The notes beneath the pieces were generated by a model. That model had not been told where the DNA came from and ran no database searches. It worked only from the letters and a program-made list of their open reading frames with translations. A stretch of DNA of 42,729 nucleotides from Candidatus Gastranaerophilales bacterium (GTDB taxonomy: Bacteria > Cyanobacteriota > Vampirovibrionia > Gastranaerophilales > Gastranaerophilaceae), in NCBI GenBank assembly GCA_944325945.1, contig CALVBW010000021.1, forward strand, positions 1-42,729, read 5' to 3'. The position numbers and the translations under genes are program-made. Below are positions 32,977 through 40,553 of the stretch, piece by piece. Each line of letters begins with the position of its first letter. Positions within the stretch are counted from its first letter, which is position 1.

Positions 32977-33312
32977 TTACTAAGATACTAGGGCAGTAAG
33001 ATACTAAGAAGATTTTAGAGTGAGTGAAGTGAGTGGCGCGTGAGGCTTTATGTCATCCTGAACTGCCAAAGGCAGGACAACACACTGAACATTGGTGGGA
33101 TTAACCATGTCATCCTGAACTTGTTTCAGGATCTCAAGAACAAAGGGAAGCCCCTCTCCCGTCACTGCGTGCCACCCTCTCACCTTCACTACGTTCCGGA
33201 AACAGGGTCGCACAACTCGTACCTCGTTGGCTCCCTTTGTTCCCTAAGGGGCGAGGGAAATGTAGGTCGGCTTATCCGACAGTAAATTTTTAGTATCTTA
33301 GTGCCTTAGTAT
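32977..33312. repeat. Dispersed element, family B, with 8-bp-unit inverted arms
   Basis: Left arm: TTACTAAG, ATACTAGG, GCAGTAAG, ATACTAAG (32977-33008). Right arm: the inverse TTTAGTAT, CTTAGTGC, CTTAGTAT (33289-33312). The arms pair closely. The 280-bp interior has no supported gene. It carries GTCATCCTGAAC twice (33052 and 33109), the second as the palindrome ATCCTGAAC...TCAGGAT, and several GC-rich palindromic pieces such as CCCTAAGGGG and GGTCGGCTTATCCGAC. The element fills the whole gap between the terminator at 32973 and the stop codon of the DUF4013-like gene. Confidence 0.75.
33109..33135. repeat. Palindromic GTCATCCTGAAC-type repeat
   Basis: The sequence starting GTCATCCTGAACTTGTTTCA and ending GGATCTC is a well-known kind of short palindrome scattered in many bacterial genomes, recalled from memory. 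Here it is nested in the family B element, with a partial second copy at 33052-33063. Confidence 0.6.
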
Positions 33313-33317
33313 CTTCT

Positions 33318-34061
33318 TTATAACTTTTCTTTATAAATCTGTACATAGCAGTAGCTTGCAATATATTGCATTATAGTCGTCAAATAAGCTCCGAGTGCCA
33401 TGCAAATGTATGATACAACATCATTTCCTCGTCCGAGAACATTTACGATGGCAACAACTATGAATACCGGTATTAATTTTACCAAAAGCCATAAAACACT
33501 TAGAATTGTCTTTTTGAAATATTGGAAAATTATCCCTAAATTATATAATCCGTCGCGTTTGTATTCTTTGGAAAATTCCGTGAAAACAAACGGCAGCATA
33601 ATACATATGATTAAACCGGTTATTCCGAATAATGCCATAACAATTCCGGAGGCAAGTTTAGGCGCAATCACAAATGACAGAGCTATTTTTAAAATCAATG
33701 CCGCAAAAAACAGCAGGAATATATACAAAACCCACACAATCTGCACCGGCAGACCTTTGAAAAATATTAAGAACCAGCTTTTGTCAAATTCCGGCAAAAT
33801 TCCTTCTTTCATTTCGTCAAAAGAATTATGGATTATTCCGTACAAATATCCGCCGAGGTAGATTGAAATTACACCCATTACAATTAATGCCAGAAGTGAC
33901 ATAACAATATCGGTTGTCGAAAGCGCAACCCTTTTGCTGATTTCGTTAAGCGGTGTTGAAAGCATTACCGGCACCCCTGTTAATACAAAAAGCATTATGT
34001 GTTTTACAAGGATATCTTCTCCTGTGTATAATTTTTTGATTGCGTCTTTTATTCCTGACAT
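33318..34061 (-). CDS. DUF4013-like integral membrane protein
   Basis: This 247-residue protein has about six to seven membrane segments. It starts MSGIKDAIKKLYTGEDILVK at the ATG at 34061, after AAAAGGAGC. The layout is a short cytosolic N-terminus, a G-Y-L-Y-G-I-I-H-N segment between helices, and an L-P-E-F-D-K-S-W motif before the third or fourth helix. This layout fits the DUF4013 family of bacterial and archaeal membrane proteins of unknown role. Its stop lies six bases from the end of the family B repeat, which therefore forms its 3' UTR. Confidence 0.65.
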   Translation of the reverse strand: MSGIKDAIKKLYTGEDILVKHIMLFVLTGVPVMLSTPLNEISKRVALSTTDIVMSLLALIVMGVISIYLGGYLYGIIHNSFDEMKEGILPEFDKSWFLIFFKGLPVQIVWVLYIFLLFFAALILKIALSFVIAPKLASGIVMALFGITGLIICIMLPFVFTEFSKEYKRDGLYNLGIIFQYFKKTILSVLWLLVKLIPVFIVVAIVNVLGRGNDVVSYICMALGAYLTTIMQYIASYCYVQIYKEKL

Positions 34062-34115
34062 TATAAAGCTCCTTTTTTGTCTCTCAATATTAAGAATAGC
34101 ATTTTTTCGGGAGAA

Positions 34116-34144
34116 TTGCAATAGAAAAAAGTTTATTGTAGGAT
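34116..34144 (+). promoter_or_regulatory. prfB promoter with short or no leader
   Basis: TTGCAA - 17 bases - TAGGAT, with the -10 box six bases before the ATG at 34151. AGGA within the -10 box is also at Shine-Dalgarno distance, so leaderless initiation is only one option. Confidence 0.55.
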
Positions 34145-34150
34145 TGAATT

Positions 34151-35234
34151 ATGGAAATCGAATTAAAACAGCAATTGAATAATTTGCGTCCGAGGGTTAA
34201 TAAGATAAAGGAGTGTCTTTGACCCTGCGGGGCTGGAGAAAAAATTAGCGGAACTTGAAGGGAAAATGCAGTTGCCTGAAGTGTGGGCGGACAAAAATCT
34301 TTCCTCAAAACTCGGCGGCGAAATTAAAGAAATTAAGGACAATCTTGATATGCTAAAGCGCTGGACAGGAGCGCTTGATGATGCGGAAGCCGCACTGGAA
34401 ATTCAAGATGCCGAATTAATAACGGAAAGCGAAAACGCTTTGAATACTTTGTCAAAAGAGGTTGACAGTTTTGAATTAAGGCAGATGCTCTCAGGTGAAT
34501 ATGATGAGGCGGATGCGATTTTGACAATCAACGCCGGCGCCGGCGGAACAGACGCTCAGGATTGGGCAAGCATGCTTTTAAGGATGTATATGCGGTGGGC
34601 GGAAAACCGCGGCTGGAAAGTCGAACTTCTTGATAAGCTTGACGGTGAGGAGGCAGGGATTAAATCCGCTACCATAAAAATTACCGGTAAATACGCTTTT
34701 GGCTACGCAAAAGCTGAAAAAGGCGTCCACAGACTCGTCAGAATTTCACCGTTTAACGCTAACGGAAAACGCCAGACAAGTTTTGCGTCTTTGGAGGTTA
34801 TGCCGATTATTGAAGATTACGAAAAAACAATCCATATCCCGCCCGAGGATTTGGAAATCGATACAATGCGTTCAGGCGGTGCAGGCGGTCAAAATGTTAA
34901 TAAAGTTGAAACAGCCGTAAGAATTCTCCACAAACCCACCGGTATTGTGGTTAAATGCCAGCAGGAACGCTCTCAATTGCAAAATAAAGAAAACGCCATG
35001 CAAATGCTTGCGGCAAAGCTTCTTGCAATGCGTCAGGCCGAACACGAGAAAAAGCTCGCCGAAATTAAAGGTGAAAGTATGGATATTAATTTCGGTTCTC
35101 AAATCCGTTCTTATGTATTCCACCCTTATAAAATGGTGAAAGATCACAGAACAAATTTTGAAGTCGGAAATGTCGATGCGGTTATGGACGGCGATATCGA
35201 CGGGTTTATTGAAGAATATTTGCGCAGACAATAA
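34151..35234 (+). CDS. prfB: Peptide chain release factor 2, with programmed +1 frameshift
   Basis: The first 23 codons ([11 protein letters not shown]...) end at an in-frame TGA at 34220-34222. The context AAGGAG-TGT-CTT-TGA-C is the classic RF2 autoregulatory site: a Shine-Dalgarno-like AAGGAG, the CTT slip codon and TGAC. A +1 shift continues at GAC (34221) into the long frame, giving about 360 residues, the normal RF2 length. SPF (199-201) reads the UGA and UAA stops, and GGQ (245-247) triggers peptide release. Low RF2 makes the ribosome pause at TGA and shift, so the protein regulates itself. Confidence 0.96.
34206..34223 (+). other. prfB programmed +1 frameshift signal
   Basis: TAAAGGAGTGTCTTTGAC: the AAGGAG pairs with 16S rRNA three bases before CTT, and CTT-T allows the P-site tRNA-Leu to slip onto TTT. 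TGAC is the weak termination context. All parts match the E. coli site. Confidence 0.95.
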
Positions 35235-35262
35235 CAGCCGCCGTGATTGGCGGCTGCTGTTT
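35235..35262. terminator. Hairpin between convergent prfB and aminotransferase
   Basis: CAGCCGCC and GGCGGCTG form an 8-bp GC-rich stem with a six-base loop, followed by CTGTTTTA. It probably ends prfB and, from the other side, the aminotransferase operon. Confidence 0.65.
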
Positions 35263-36503
35263 TAATATCTGAAACCGTCAGCTTTCATGCGGTCAATAAC
35301 TTCCTGCAGCTCTTCGTCCGAACATACATAGGATAACCTGAAAAATCCCTCGCCGCATTTGCCGAAAGCATTACCAGGAACAACTACAATACCGGAAGTT
35401 TTTAATAAATCCTCGCAAAATTCATATGATGATTTGTATTTACGCGGAATCGGCATCCAGAGATAAAACGTCGTATGCGGTACATTAGACATGTCCCAGC
35501 CAAGCTCCGTAAATCCTTTGACCATAATTGCCTGTTTACGTTTGTAACCGAGGTTGCCTTCTTTTATGTAGTCGTCACCCTCTTTGGAATTCAAAATTTC
35601 AGCACAGGCTTTTTGAAGTGCTTTGAAAATTCCGTTATCAACCGTTGATTTACCTTTGCCTAAACGCTGAACTGCAAATTCATTTCCGCAAACCCAGCCC
35701 AGACGCCAGCCGGTAACTGCATACGGTTTAGAAAAGCTGTGAAATTCAACCGCAATATCTTTTGCGCCTTCAAGTTCAAATACGCTGAAGGGTTTTTCGT
35801 CCTCGCTGAAATACAAATCCGAATATGCTAAATCAGATATCAAAAGAATTTTGTGTTTTTTACAAAAATCTATTGCTGATTGGACATATTCTCTTGTTGC
35901 GCTTACTCCGAGAGGGTTGTTCGGGTAATTTATGATAAGCGCTTTTAAATTTTCAGGATTGTGTCCTGTTTTTATGAAATTATCCCAAACCTCGTCCAAA
36001 TCAGGCATATAACGGTTTTCTGCAGTCAAAGGGATAGGGTAAGCCTCGCCGCCCGCACACTGGATAAATTGCAAATATGATGCGTAACACGGATCAGGAA
36101 CCATTATTATGTCTTTATCGGTATCTTTCTGGGTAATCAAAAACCTTATCAGATTTGAAATCCCTTCTTTTGAACCCACGAGAGAATAGATTTCTTTATC
36201 GGGATCTAAATCAACGCCGAAGCGGGTTTTCATTCTTTGAGCAATGGCTTTTCTGTAATAATCTTCGCCTCTGGGGGTTGAATATGTATGAATACCGTCC
36301 TCGTCAAGGATTTGTTTAAGTCTTTCGACAAGTGCTTTTGGCGGATTTGCCGTCGGCGCACCCATTGAAAGCGAAATCGGTGCTCTGTTTTTGGCTGTTA
36401 ATTCAGGTTTCAGCCTCGCGGTTTCCTCTTTCAGTTTAAACATAATATATGTGTCAAGTGACATTACATCTTTGTTAAATAAGTTTTCTTTAAAATTAGT
36501 CAT
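35262..36503 (-). CDS. PLP-dependent class I/II aminotransferase (LL-diaminopimelate aminotransferase-like)
   Basis: This 413-residue fold-type I enzyme has NYPNNPLG (192-199), a PLP-binding D224 in ISDLAY, the Schiff-base lysine K259 in HSFSKPYAVTGWRLGW, and a substrate-carboxylate Arg near the end (FFRLSYV). The N-terminal S-M-G-A-P-T-A-N-P-P block fits the DapL/alanine-type subgroup. If DapL, it makes LL-diaminopimelate for the cell wall. An alanine or aspartate transaminase is also possible. GGAGGG lies before the ATG, only one base from the mlaF-like stop, so it is cotranscribed with the ABC genes. Confidence 0.82.
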   Translation of the reverse strand: MTNFKENLFNKDVMSLDTYIMFKLKEETARLKPELTAKNRAPISLSMGAPTANPPKALVERLKQILDEDGIHTYSTPRGEDYYRKAIAQRMKTRFGVDLDPDKEIYSLVGSKEGISNLIRFLITQKDTDKDIIMVPDPCYASYLQFIQCAGGEAYPIPLTAENRYMPDLDEVWDNFIKTGHNPENLKALIINYPNNPLGVSATREYVQSAIDFCKKHKILLISDLAYSDLYFSEDEKPFSVFELEGAKDIAVEFHSFSKPYAVTGWRLGWVCGNEFAVQRLGKGKSTVDNGIFKALQKACAEILNSKEGDDYIKEGNLGYKRKQAIMVKGFTELGWDMSNVPHTTFYLWMPIPRKYKSSYEFCEDLLKTSGIVVVPGNAFGKCGEGFFRLSYVCSDEELQEVIDRMKADGFRY

Positions 36504-36504
36504 A

Positions 36505-37230
36505 TTAATTTCCCTCCGTCATTTTCATAGGACCTTCCAGAGATGCCGTGACAAACTGTCTTGTGTAATCGTTGTCCTGTCTGAGCATTTCATCAGGAGT
36601 GCCTTCAAAAACTATTTTTCCGTTATATAGCATAACAACTCTGTCTGCTGTTCTGGTAATCGTTGACATCTGGTGAGTTACAACAATAGATGCCGCGTTT
36701 GTTTCTTCTTTTAATCTTACAATATAATTTTCAATTAATGTTGAAGATATGGGATCAAGCCCTGCTGTCGGTTCATCGTAAAGTATTGTATTGGGTTCCG
36801 TGACAATTGCACGGGCAAAGCTGACACGCTTTTGCATACCGCCGGAAAGCTCCGACGGATACAGCTTTTCTATCCCTTTTAACCCTACAAGTTCAAGCTT
36901 TTGGGCTACAATTTCTTTTATTTGTTCTTCCGTATATTTTTTCCTTAAATCCCGTCTTTCGTGCAGCGCAAATGCAATATTATCCGCTACGTCCAGTGAA
37001 TCAAATAATGCTGAATACTGAAAAACCATTGCAATGTCGCCTTTGGATGTGATGATTTCGCCTGAATCTTTTTCCAGTAATCCTGAAATAAGTTTTAAAA
37101 TCGTACTTTTGCCGGAGCCGGAAAATCCTACAATTGCAAGGGTTTCCTTGTCGTTGACTTTGAATGAAACATTGTCAATTACCGTTTTATCACCGAATTT
37201 TTTTACCAGATTTTTAACTTCAATACTCAT
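36505..37230 (-). CDS. ABC transporter ATPase, MlaF-like
   Basis: This 241-residue ATPase has Walker A GFSGSGKST (35-43), Q71, signature LSGGMQKR (128-135), Walker B ILYDEPTAGLD and the H-loop histidine H186. Together with the permease upstream it resembles the MlaFE lipid transporter that keeps outer-membrane lipid asymmetry. I choose the ATG at 37230 (MSIEVKNLVKKFGD) with a GAGGT RBS; the longer frame is the permease's other frame. No MCE (MlaD) substrate-binding gene lies next to it in this window. Confidence 0.9.
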   Translation of the reverse strand: MSIEVKNLVKKFGDKTVIDNVSFKVNDKETLAIVGFSGSGKSTILKLISGLLEKDSGEIITSKGDIAMVFQYSALFDSLDVADNIAFALHERRDLRKKYTEEQIKEIVAQKLELVGLKGIEKLYPSELSGGMQKRVSFARAIVTEPNTILYDEPTAGLDPISSTLIENYIVRLKEETNAASIVVTHQMSTITRTADRVVMLYNGKIVFEGTPDEMLRQDNDYTRQFVTASLEGPMKMTEGN

Positions 37231-37238
37231 TATTACCT

Positions 37239-38048
37239 CTAAAAGAAAAATGCCACCGCAAATATCATATCCCATACAACAATTGAAACAAACGACCATA
37301 CAACGGCTTTTGTTGTAGCAAGACCGACGCCTTTTGCCCCGCCTGATGCGTAATATCCGCAAGAACAGCTGATTAATGCTATTGTCCCGCCGAAAAATAC
37401 AGCCTTCAAAAGACTTACCCACAGGTCTTTCATGTATATTCCGAGCCATGCCGAATCAAAATATGCCCTGTAGCTTAATCCGGCAAACAAATCCGACGTT
37501 ACCGCTCCTGCAAGAACACCTACAGCTGCGGCTATTATGGTTACAAACGGCATCATGATTATTCCTGACAAAACCCTCGGGACAAATAAATACCTTATAG
37601 GATCAACTTTTAATACCCTTATTGCGTCAATTTGTTCTGTAACTCGCATTGTAGCAATCTCTGACGCCAATGATGAGCCTATCATTGAAATTATTGCAAA
37701 GCCGGACATAATTACTGCGACTTCCCTTACTATCAATATTGACATCATCATGCCGATAAAATTACCGCCCCCCTGTTTTACCATCTCAAGCGCCACCTGA
37801 GACGCTACGATTACAGATGTCATACCGACAATTGTCAAAGTTATGGGGAGTGAACTTACTCCGAAACGTGAACATTGATAGATAAGCTCTTTTTTATCTA
37901 TTCCGCCTTTTAAAAGTGATTTGACAAGTTGAATACCGTTTTGGGTGATTTTGCCCAGTGTGTCCACAAATTCATAAAATGTGTCGTATACCCCTGTAAA
38001 AATTTTATATGTGGCGGATTGTTTTAAATATTTTTGTAATGTCCCCAT
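37239..38048 (-). CDS. ABC transporter permease, MlaE family
   Basis: This 269-residue permease has five or six membrane segments. It contains the MlaE signature A-S-E-I-A-T-M-R-V-T-E-Q-I-D-A-I-R-V (around residues 128-146), preceded by V-R-E-V-A-V-I-M-S-G, and ends in a hydrophobic helix. It forms the membrane part of the lipid transporter with the MlaF-like ATPase eight bases downstream. The ATG lies seven bases after a perfect -10 box, with no Shine-Dalgarno. Confidence 0.92.
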   Translation of the reverse strand: MGTLQKYLKQSATYKIFTGVYDTFYEFVDTLGKITQNGIQLVKSLLKGGIDKKELIYQCSRFGVSSLPITLTIVGMTSVIVASQVALEMVKQGGGNFIGMMMSILIVREVAVIMSGFAIISMIGSSLASEIATMRVTEQIDAIRVLKVDPIRYLFVPRVLSGIIMMPFVTIIAAAVGVLAGAVTSDLFAGLSYRAYFDSAWLGIYMKDLWVSLLKAVFFGGTIALISCSCGYYASGGAKGVGLATTKAVVWSFVSIVVWDMIFAVAFFF

Positions 38049-38055
38049 AACTTGA

Positions 38056-38085
38056 ATTATACTAAAAAATCCTGCAGGTTGTCAA
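38056..38085 (-). promoter_or_regulatory. Consensus promoter of the mlaE operon, leaderless
   Basis: On the minus strand TTGACA - 18 bases - TATAAT: both boxes are perfect. The -10 box ends seven bases before the ATG at 38048, so the transcript should begin at or within a base or two of the start codon. Confidence 0.85.
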
Positions 38086-38110
38086 TCTGAGTTACTCTGC
38101 AGTTATATAT

Positions 38111-38143
38111 AAAAAAGCGCCCTTTTTGCGGGGCGCTTTTTTT
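38111..38143 (-). terminator. Terminator of the 292-residue gene (bidirectional)
   Basis: AGCGCCC and GGGCGCT form the stem with A-runs and T-runs on both sides. It lies just after the stop of the gene at 38147 and upstream of the mlaE promoter, so it insulates that promoter. Confidence 0.88.
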
Positions 38144-38146
38144 ACA

Positions 38147-39025
38147 CTACACTTCTAACCCTTCCTTAGGACTTTGCAAAATCTCCAAATCCTCTCGATT
38201 TTGGGGATTTGTACGCATAAAATCATTTTGCAGCGCTAATTCGGTCATTCTTCTTTTTGATAATTCAAATTGTTTATCTTTTAATTCATTGTAATTTCTG
38301 TTGAGTTCACGGGCTTTTGCATTAGCATGATCTGCTGTATGGAATACGGCTCCGAGTCCCAAAAGTGCCGGTGACCAGCTTAAAACTGATTTGCCGAATT
38401 CTTTCAACGCTGGCGGAGTGTTTTTAGATACCACACCGAGTTTGTCGGACATCCAGTTTAGAACTCTGCTGTTATCAAGTTTCTTGCCTGCGGCAAGTAA
38501 TTTTTTGGTAATCCATGCATCGTGTTTGTCAACAAATCTTGTGCCGTATTTGTCAAGGAATAAGCCCAAGCCTTTTTTAGCACCTGCAATAGCCGCAAAG
38601 CTTAATCCTGCAGTTGCCAGGAAAGAGATAAACGGATGTTCCCGTGTAAATTCACGTGATTTTTCGGATTTTTGGTCAAGTTTGTTTTTGCCTGCAAACA
38701 TTAAATCAATAATTCCGAATGCCGCAAACCATTTGACGGTATCTTGAGCAAATACCATTAATTTTTCCAGTCTGCCTTTTTGAGTGAAGGTTTTGCCTCT
38801 TGAAAATACTGCTGCCGCTACACCTGCAGCTACAGGTACAAGATTCATCAAAACACTGTCAATTTTTTTGTGCTTTTTATCGTCAACTTTTTCTATTGTT
38901 TTAAGATAAGCTAATTTTTGTATTGTTCCGTCGTCCAGGTTAATAAACGCATCTATATTGTCGCGTTTGCCTGTAAAATTACGTGCGGAGTTTGTAATTT
39001 GCGCATTTATTGCATTTACTTGCAT
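38147..39025 (-). CDS. Unknown membrane-associated protein (292 aa), lineage-type
   Basis: The gene has a good RBS (AAAGGTGTG) and starts MQVNAINAQITNSARNFTGK, a polar leader ending in F-T-G-K similar to the F-G-Q leader of the gene at 14051. Three or four hydrophobic segments follow (VLMNLVPVAAGVAAAVF, WFAAFGIIDLMF, FISFLATAGLSFAAIAG, LLGLGAVFHTADHA). The C-terminus is a charged helix rich in Asn, Lys and Glu. No family is recognised. It resembles clade-restricted membrane proteins of Gastranaerophilales from memory. It is monocistronic. Confidence 0.7.
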   Translation of the reverse strand: MQVNAINAQITNSARNFTGKRDNIDAFINLDDGTIQKLAYLKTIEKVDDKKHKKIDSVLMNLVPVAAGVAAAVFSRGKTFTQKGRLEKLMVFAQDTVKWFAAFGIIDLMFAGKNKLDQKSEKSREFTREHPFISFLATAGLSFAAIAGAKKGLGLFLDKYGTRFVDKHDAWITKKLLAAGKKLDNSRVLNWMSDKLGVVSKNTPPALKEFGKSVLSWSPALLGLGAVFHTADHANAKARELNRNYNELKDKQFELSKRRMTELALQNDFMRTNPQNREDLEILQSPKEGLEV

Positions 39026-39114
39026 TTTTCACACACCTTTCACACTTTTATTATACACATGTAAAATCAAAAAGTAAATTATTTTGCCAGCTTATTAATT
39101 CTTTTTAATAAATA

Positions 39115-39143
39115 TTTACAAAAAAAGTTATTTTGCTTATTAT
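39115..39143 (+). promoter_or_regulatory. mtaB promoter, short or no leader
   Basis: TTTACA - 17 bases - TATTAT, with the -10 box six bases before the first ATG at 39150. AAAGG directly abuts the ATG pair, too close for a normal Shine-Dalgarno for the first ATG. Confidence 0.55.
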
Positions 39144-39149
39144 TAAAGG

Positions 39150-40451
39150 ATGATGAGATTTTTGATACACACAATGGGCTGCAAATCCAATCAATTTGAG
39201 GGCGCGGTCATTGAAGAAAATTTAATAAAAAACGGATTTGAAAAAGTCAAAAAGCTTGATGAGGCGGATATTTATATCCTGAATTCCTGCTCGGTAACAC
39301 ACAAAAGCGATAATGAAGCCCTTTATCTTCTGCGAAACGCAAAACACAAAAATCCAAATATCATAACTGTTTTGACCGGATGCCTCGCGCAAATCGAAAA
39401 AGAAAAATTGCTTGAATATGATTTTATAGATTTTGTTGTCGGTAACGATGAAAAGTTGGATTTGGAAAATTTCTTAAATTCAAGAGAAAGATTGCAGGCA
39501 GCTGACATTATGCAGCTTGAAAAATTCCATGAAGTTCGGCTTGAAGATATGACCAAAACCCGCGCAAGCCTTAAAATTCAAGACGGCTGTGATAACAGAT
39601 GTTCTTATTGCATTATCCCTTTTGCCCGCGGCAACAGCCGTTCTGCAGACATTGATTTTGTAATCGACGGGATAAATAATTTTGTCCGGCACGGGTTTAA
39701 AGAGGTTGTGTTTACGGGAATTCATATAGGTTTGTGGGGAAAAGAACTGGGATTGACGCTTTTGGATTTGTTAAAAGAGGTTGAAAGCAGGACGGATTTG
39801 GTCAGGTACAGACTCGGGTCTTTGAATCCGCTGGAAATTACGGACGATTTGTTGGAATTTCTTGCTAAATCGGATAAATTCTGCCCGCATTTTCATCTTT
39901 CGCTTCAATCAGCCTGCAACAAAACTCTTGAGAGTATGAACAGGTTTTATAAGGTTGAGGATTATTTAAAACAGATTGATAAAATTAACAATATGTTTGA
40001 TCTGCCGTTTTTGGGAAGCGACATAATAACGGGTTTTGCGGGTGAAACTGATGAGGATTTTGAAATTACCCGCAAAAATCTTGAAAAGTCAGGGCTTTCT
40101 CAAATTCATACCTTTCCTTATTCAATCCGTAAAGGCACTAAAGGCGCCGCCATGCCTGCTCAGGTTGAAGAAAAGGTCAAAGAAGCCCGTGCCTCTGTTG
40201 TAAAAGCGATTTCCGCGCGTAAATATAATGAATTTATTCGAAAAAATCTCGGCACGGTTCGTGAAGTTTTAATCGAAAAACATCCCGACAAGTCAAACGG
40301 CATGCTCAAAGGTGTTACGCGGAATTATCTGACAGTCTACATAAATTCAAGCGACTTGTCGCTTTTGAATACCCTTTGTCAGGTGCGTTTGACCGAATAC
40401 AAAGACGGCAAGGTATATGGGGAAGTGAATAATAAGGGAATAAGTAAATAA
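39150..40451 (+). CDS. mtaB: tRNA t6A37 methylthiotransferase
   Basis: This 433-residue radical-SAM enzyme adds a methylthio group to t6A at position 37 of tRNAs reading ANN codons. The N-terminal UPF0004 domain has C11 (TMGCKSNQFE), C47 (NSCSVTHKSD) and C78 (GCLAQ) for the auxiliary cluster. The radical-SAM Cys are C147, C151 and C154 (DGCDNRCSYCIIPFARG). A C-terminal TRAM-like region follows. The G-C-K-S-N-Q start and the T-H-K-S-D motif point to MtaB rather than MiaB or RimO. The last eight residues and the stop codon come from the dispersed repeat at 40426. Confidence 0.92.
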   Translation: MMRFLIHTMGCKSNQFEGAVIEENLIKNGFEKVKKLDEADIYILNSCSVTHKSDNEALYLLRNAKHKNPNIITVLTGCLAQIEKEKLLEYDFIDFVVGNDEKLDLENFLNSRERLQAADIMQLEKFHEVRLEDMTKTRASLKIQDGCDNRCSYCIIPFARGNSRSADIDFVIDGINNFVRHGFKEVVFTGIHIGLWGKELGLTLLDLLKEVESRTDLVRYRLGSLNPLEITDDLLEFLAKSDKFCPHFHLSLQSACNKTLESMNRFYKVEDYLKQIDKINNMFDLPFLGSDIITGFAGETDEDFEITRKNLEKSGLSQIHTFPYSIRKGTKGAAMPAQVEEKVKEARASVVKAISARKYNEFIRKNLGTVREVLIEKHPDKSNGMLKGVTRNYLTVYINSSDLSLLNTLCQVRLTEYKDGKVYGEVNNKGISK

Positions 40452-40547
40452 GGGAATAGGGGAATAAGTTGTTTCATAAATTAATCTGAGCGGAAATTTT
40501 TCAAGATTGCTTTTTATATAACACTTATTACCTTATTTACTTATTCG
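40426..40547 (-). repeat. Dispersed element, family A, copy 3 (inverted)
   Basis: This is the same architecture as copy 1, read from the other strand. A 55-bp core (40469-40523) is 49/55 identical to that of copy 1. Arms are of 8-bp units: GGAATAAG, TAAATAAG, GGAATAGG, GGAATAAG on the left and CTTATTAC, CTTATTTA, CTTATTCG on the right. It lies between convergent mtaB and the Bax-inhibitor-like gene and overlaps the last codons of mtaB, so it may end both transcripts. Confidence 0.85.
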
Positions 40548-40553
40548 CTATAG

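Noticed and set aside
34151-34222. prfB as a frameshifted pseudogene
   Set aside because: The stop is in the exact RF2 recoding context and the rest of the protein is full length with SPF and GGQ intact.
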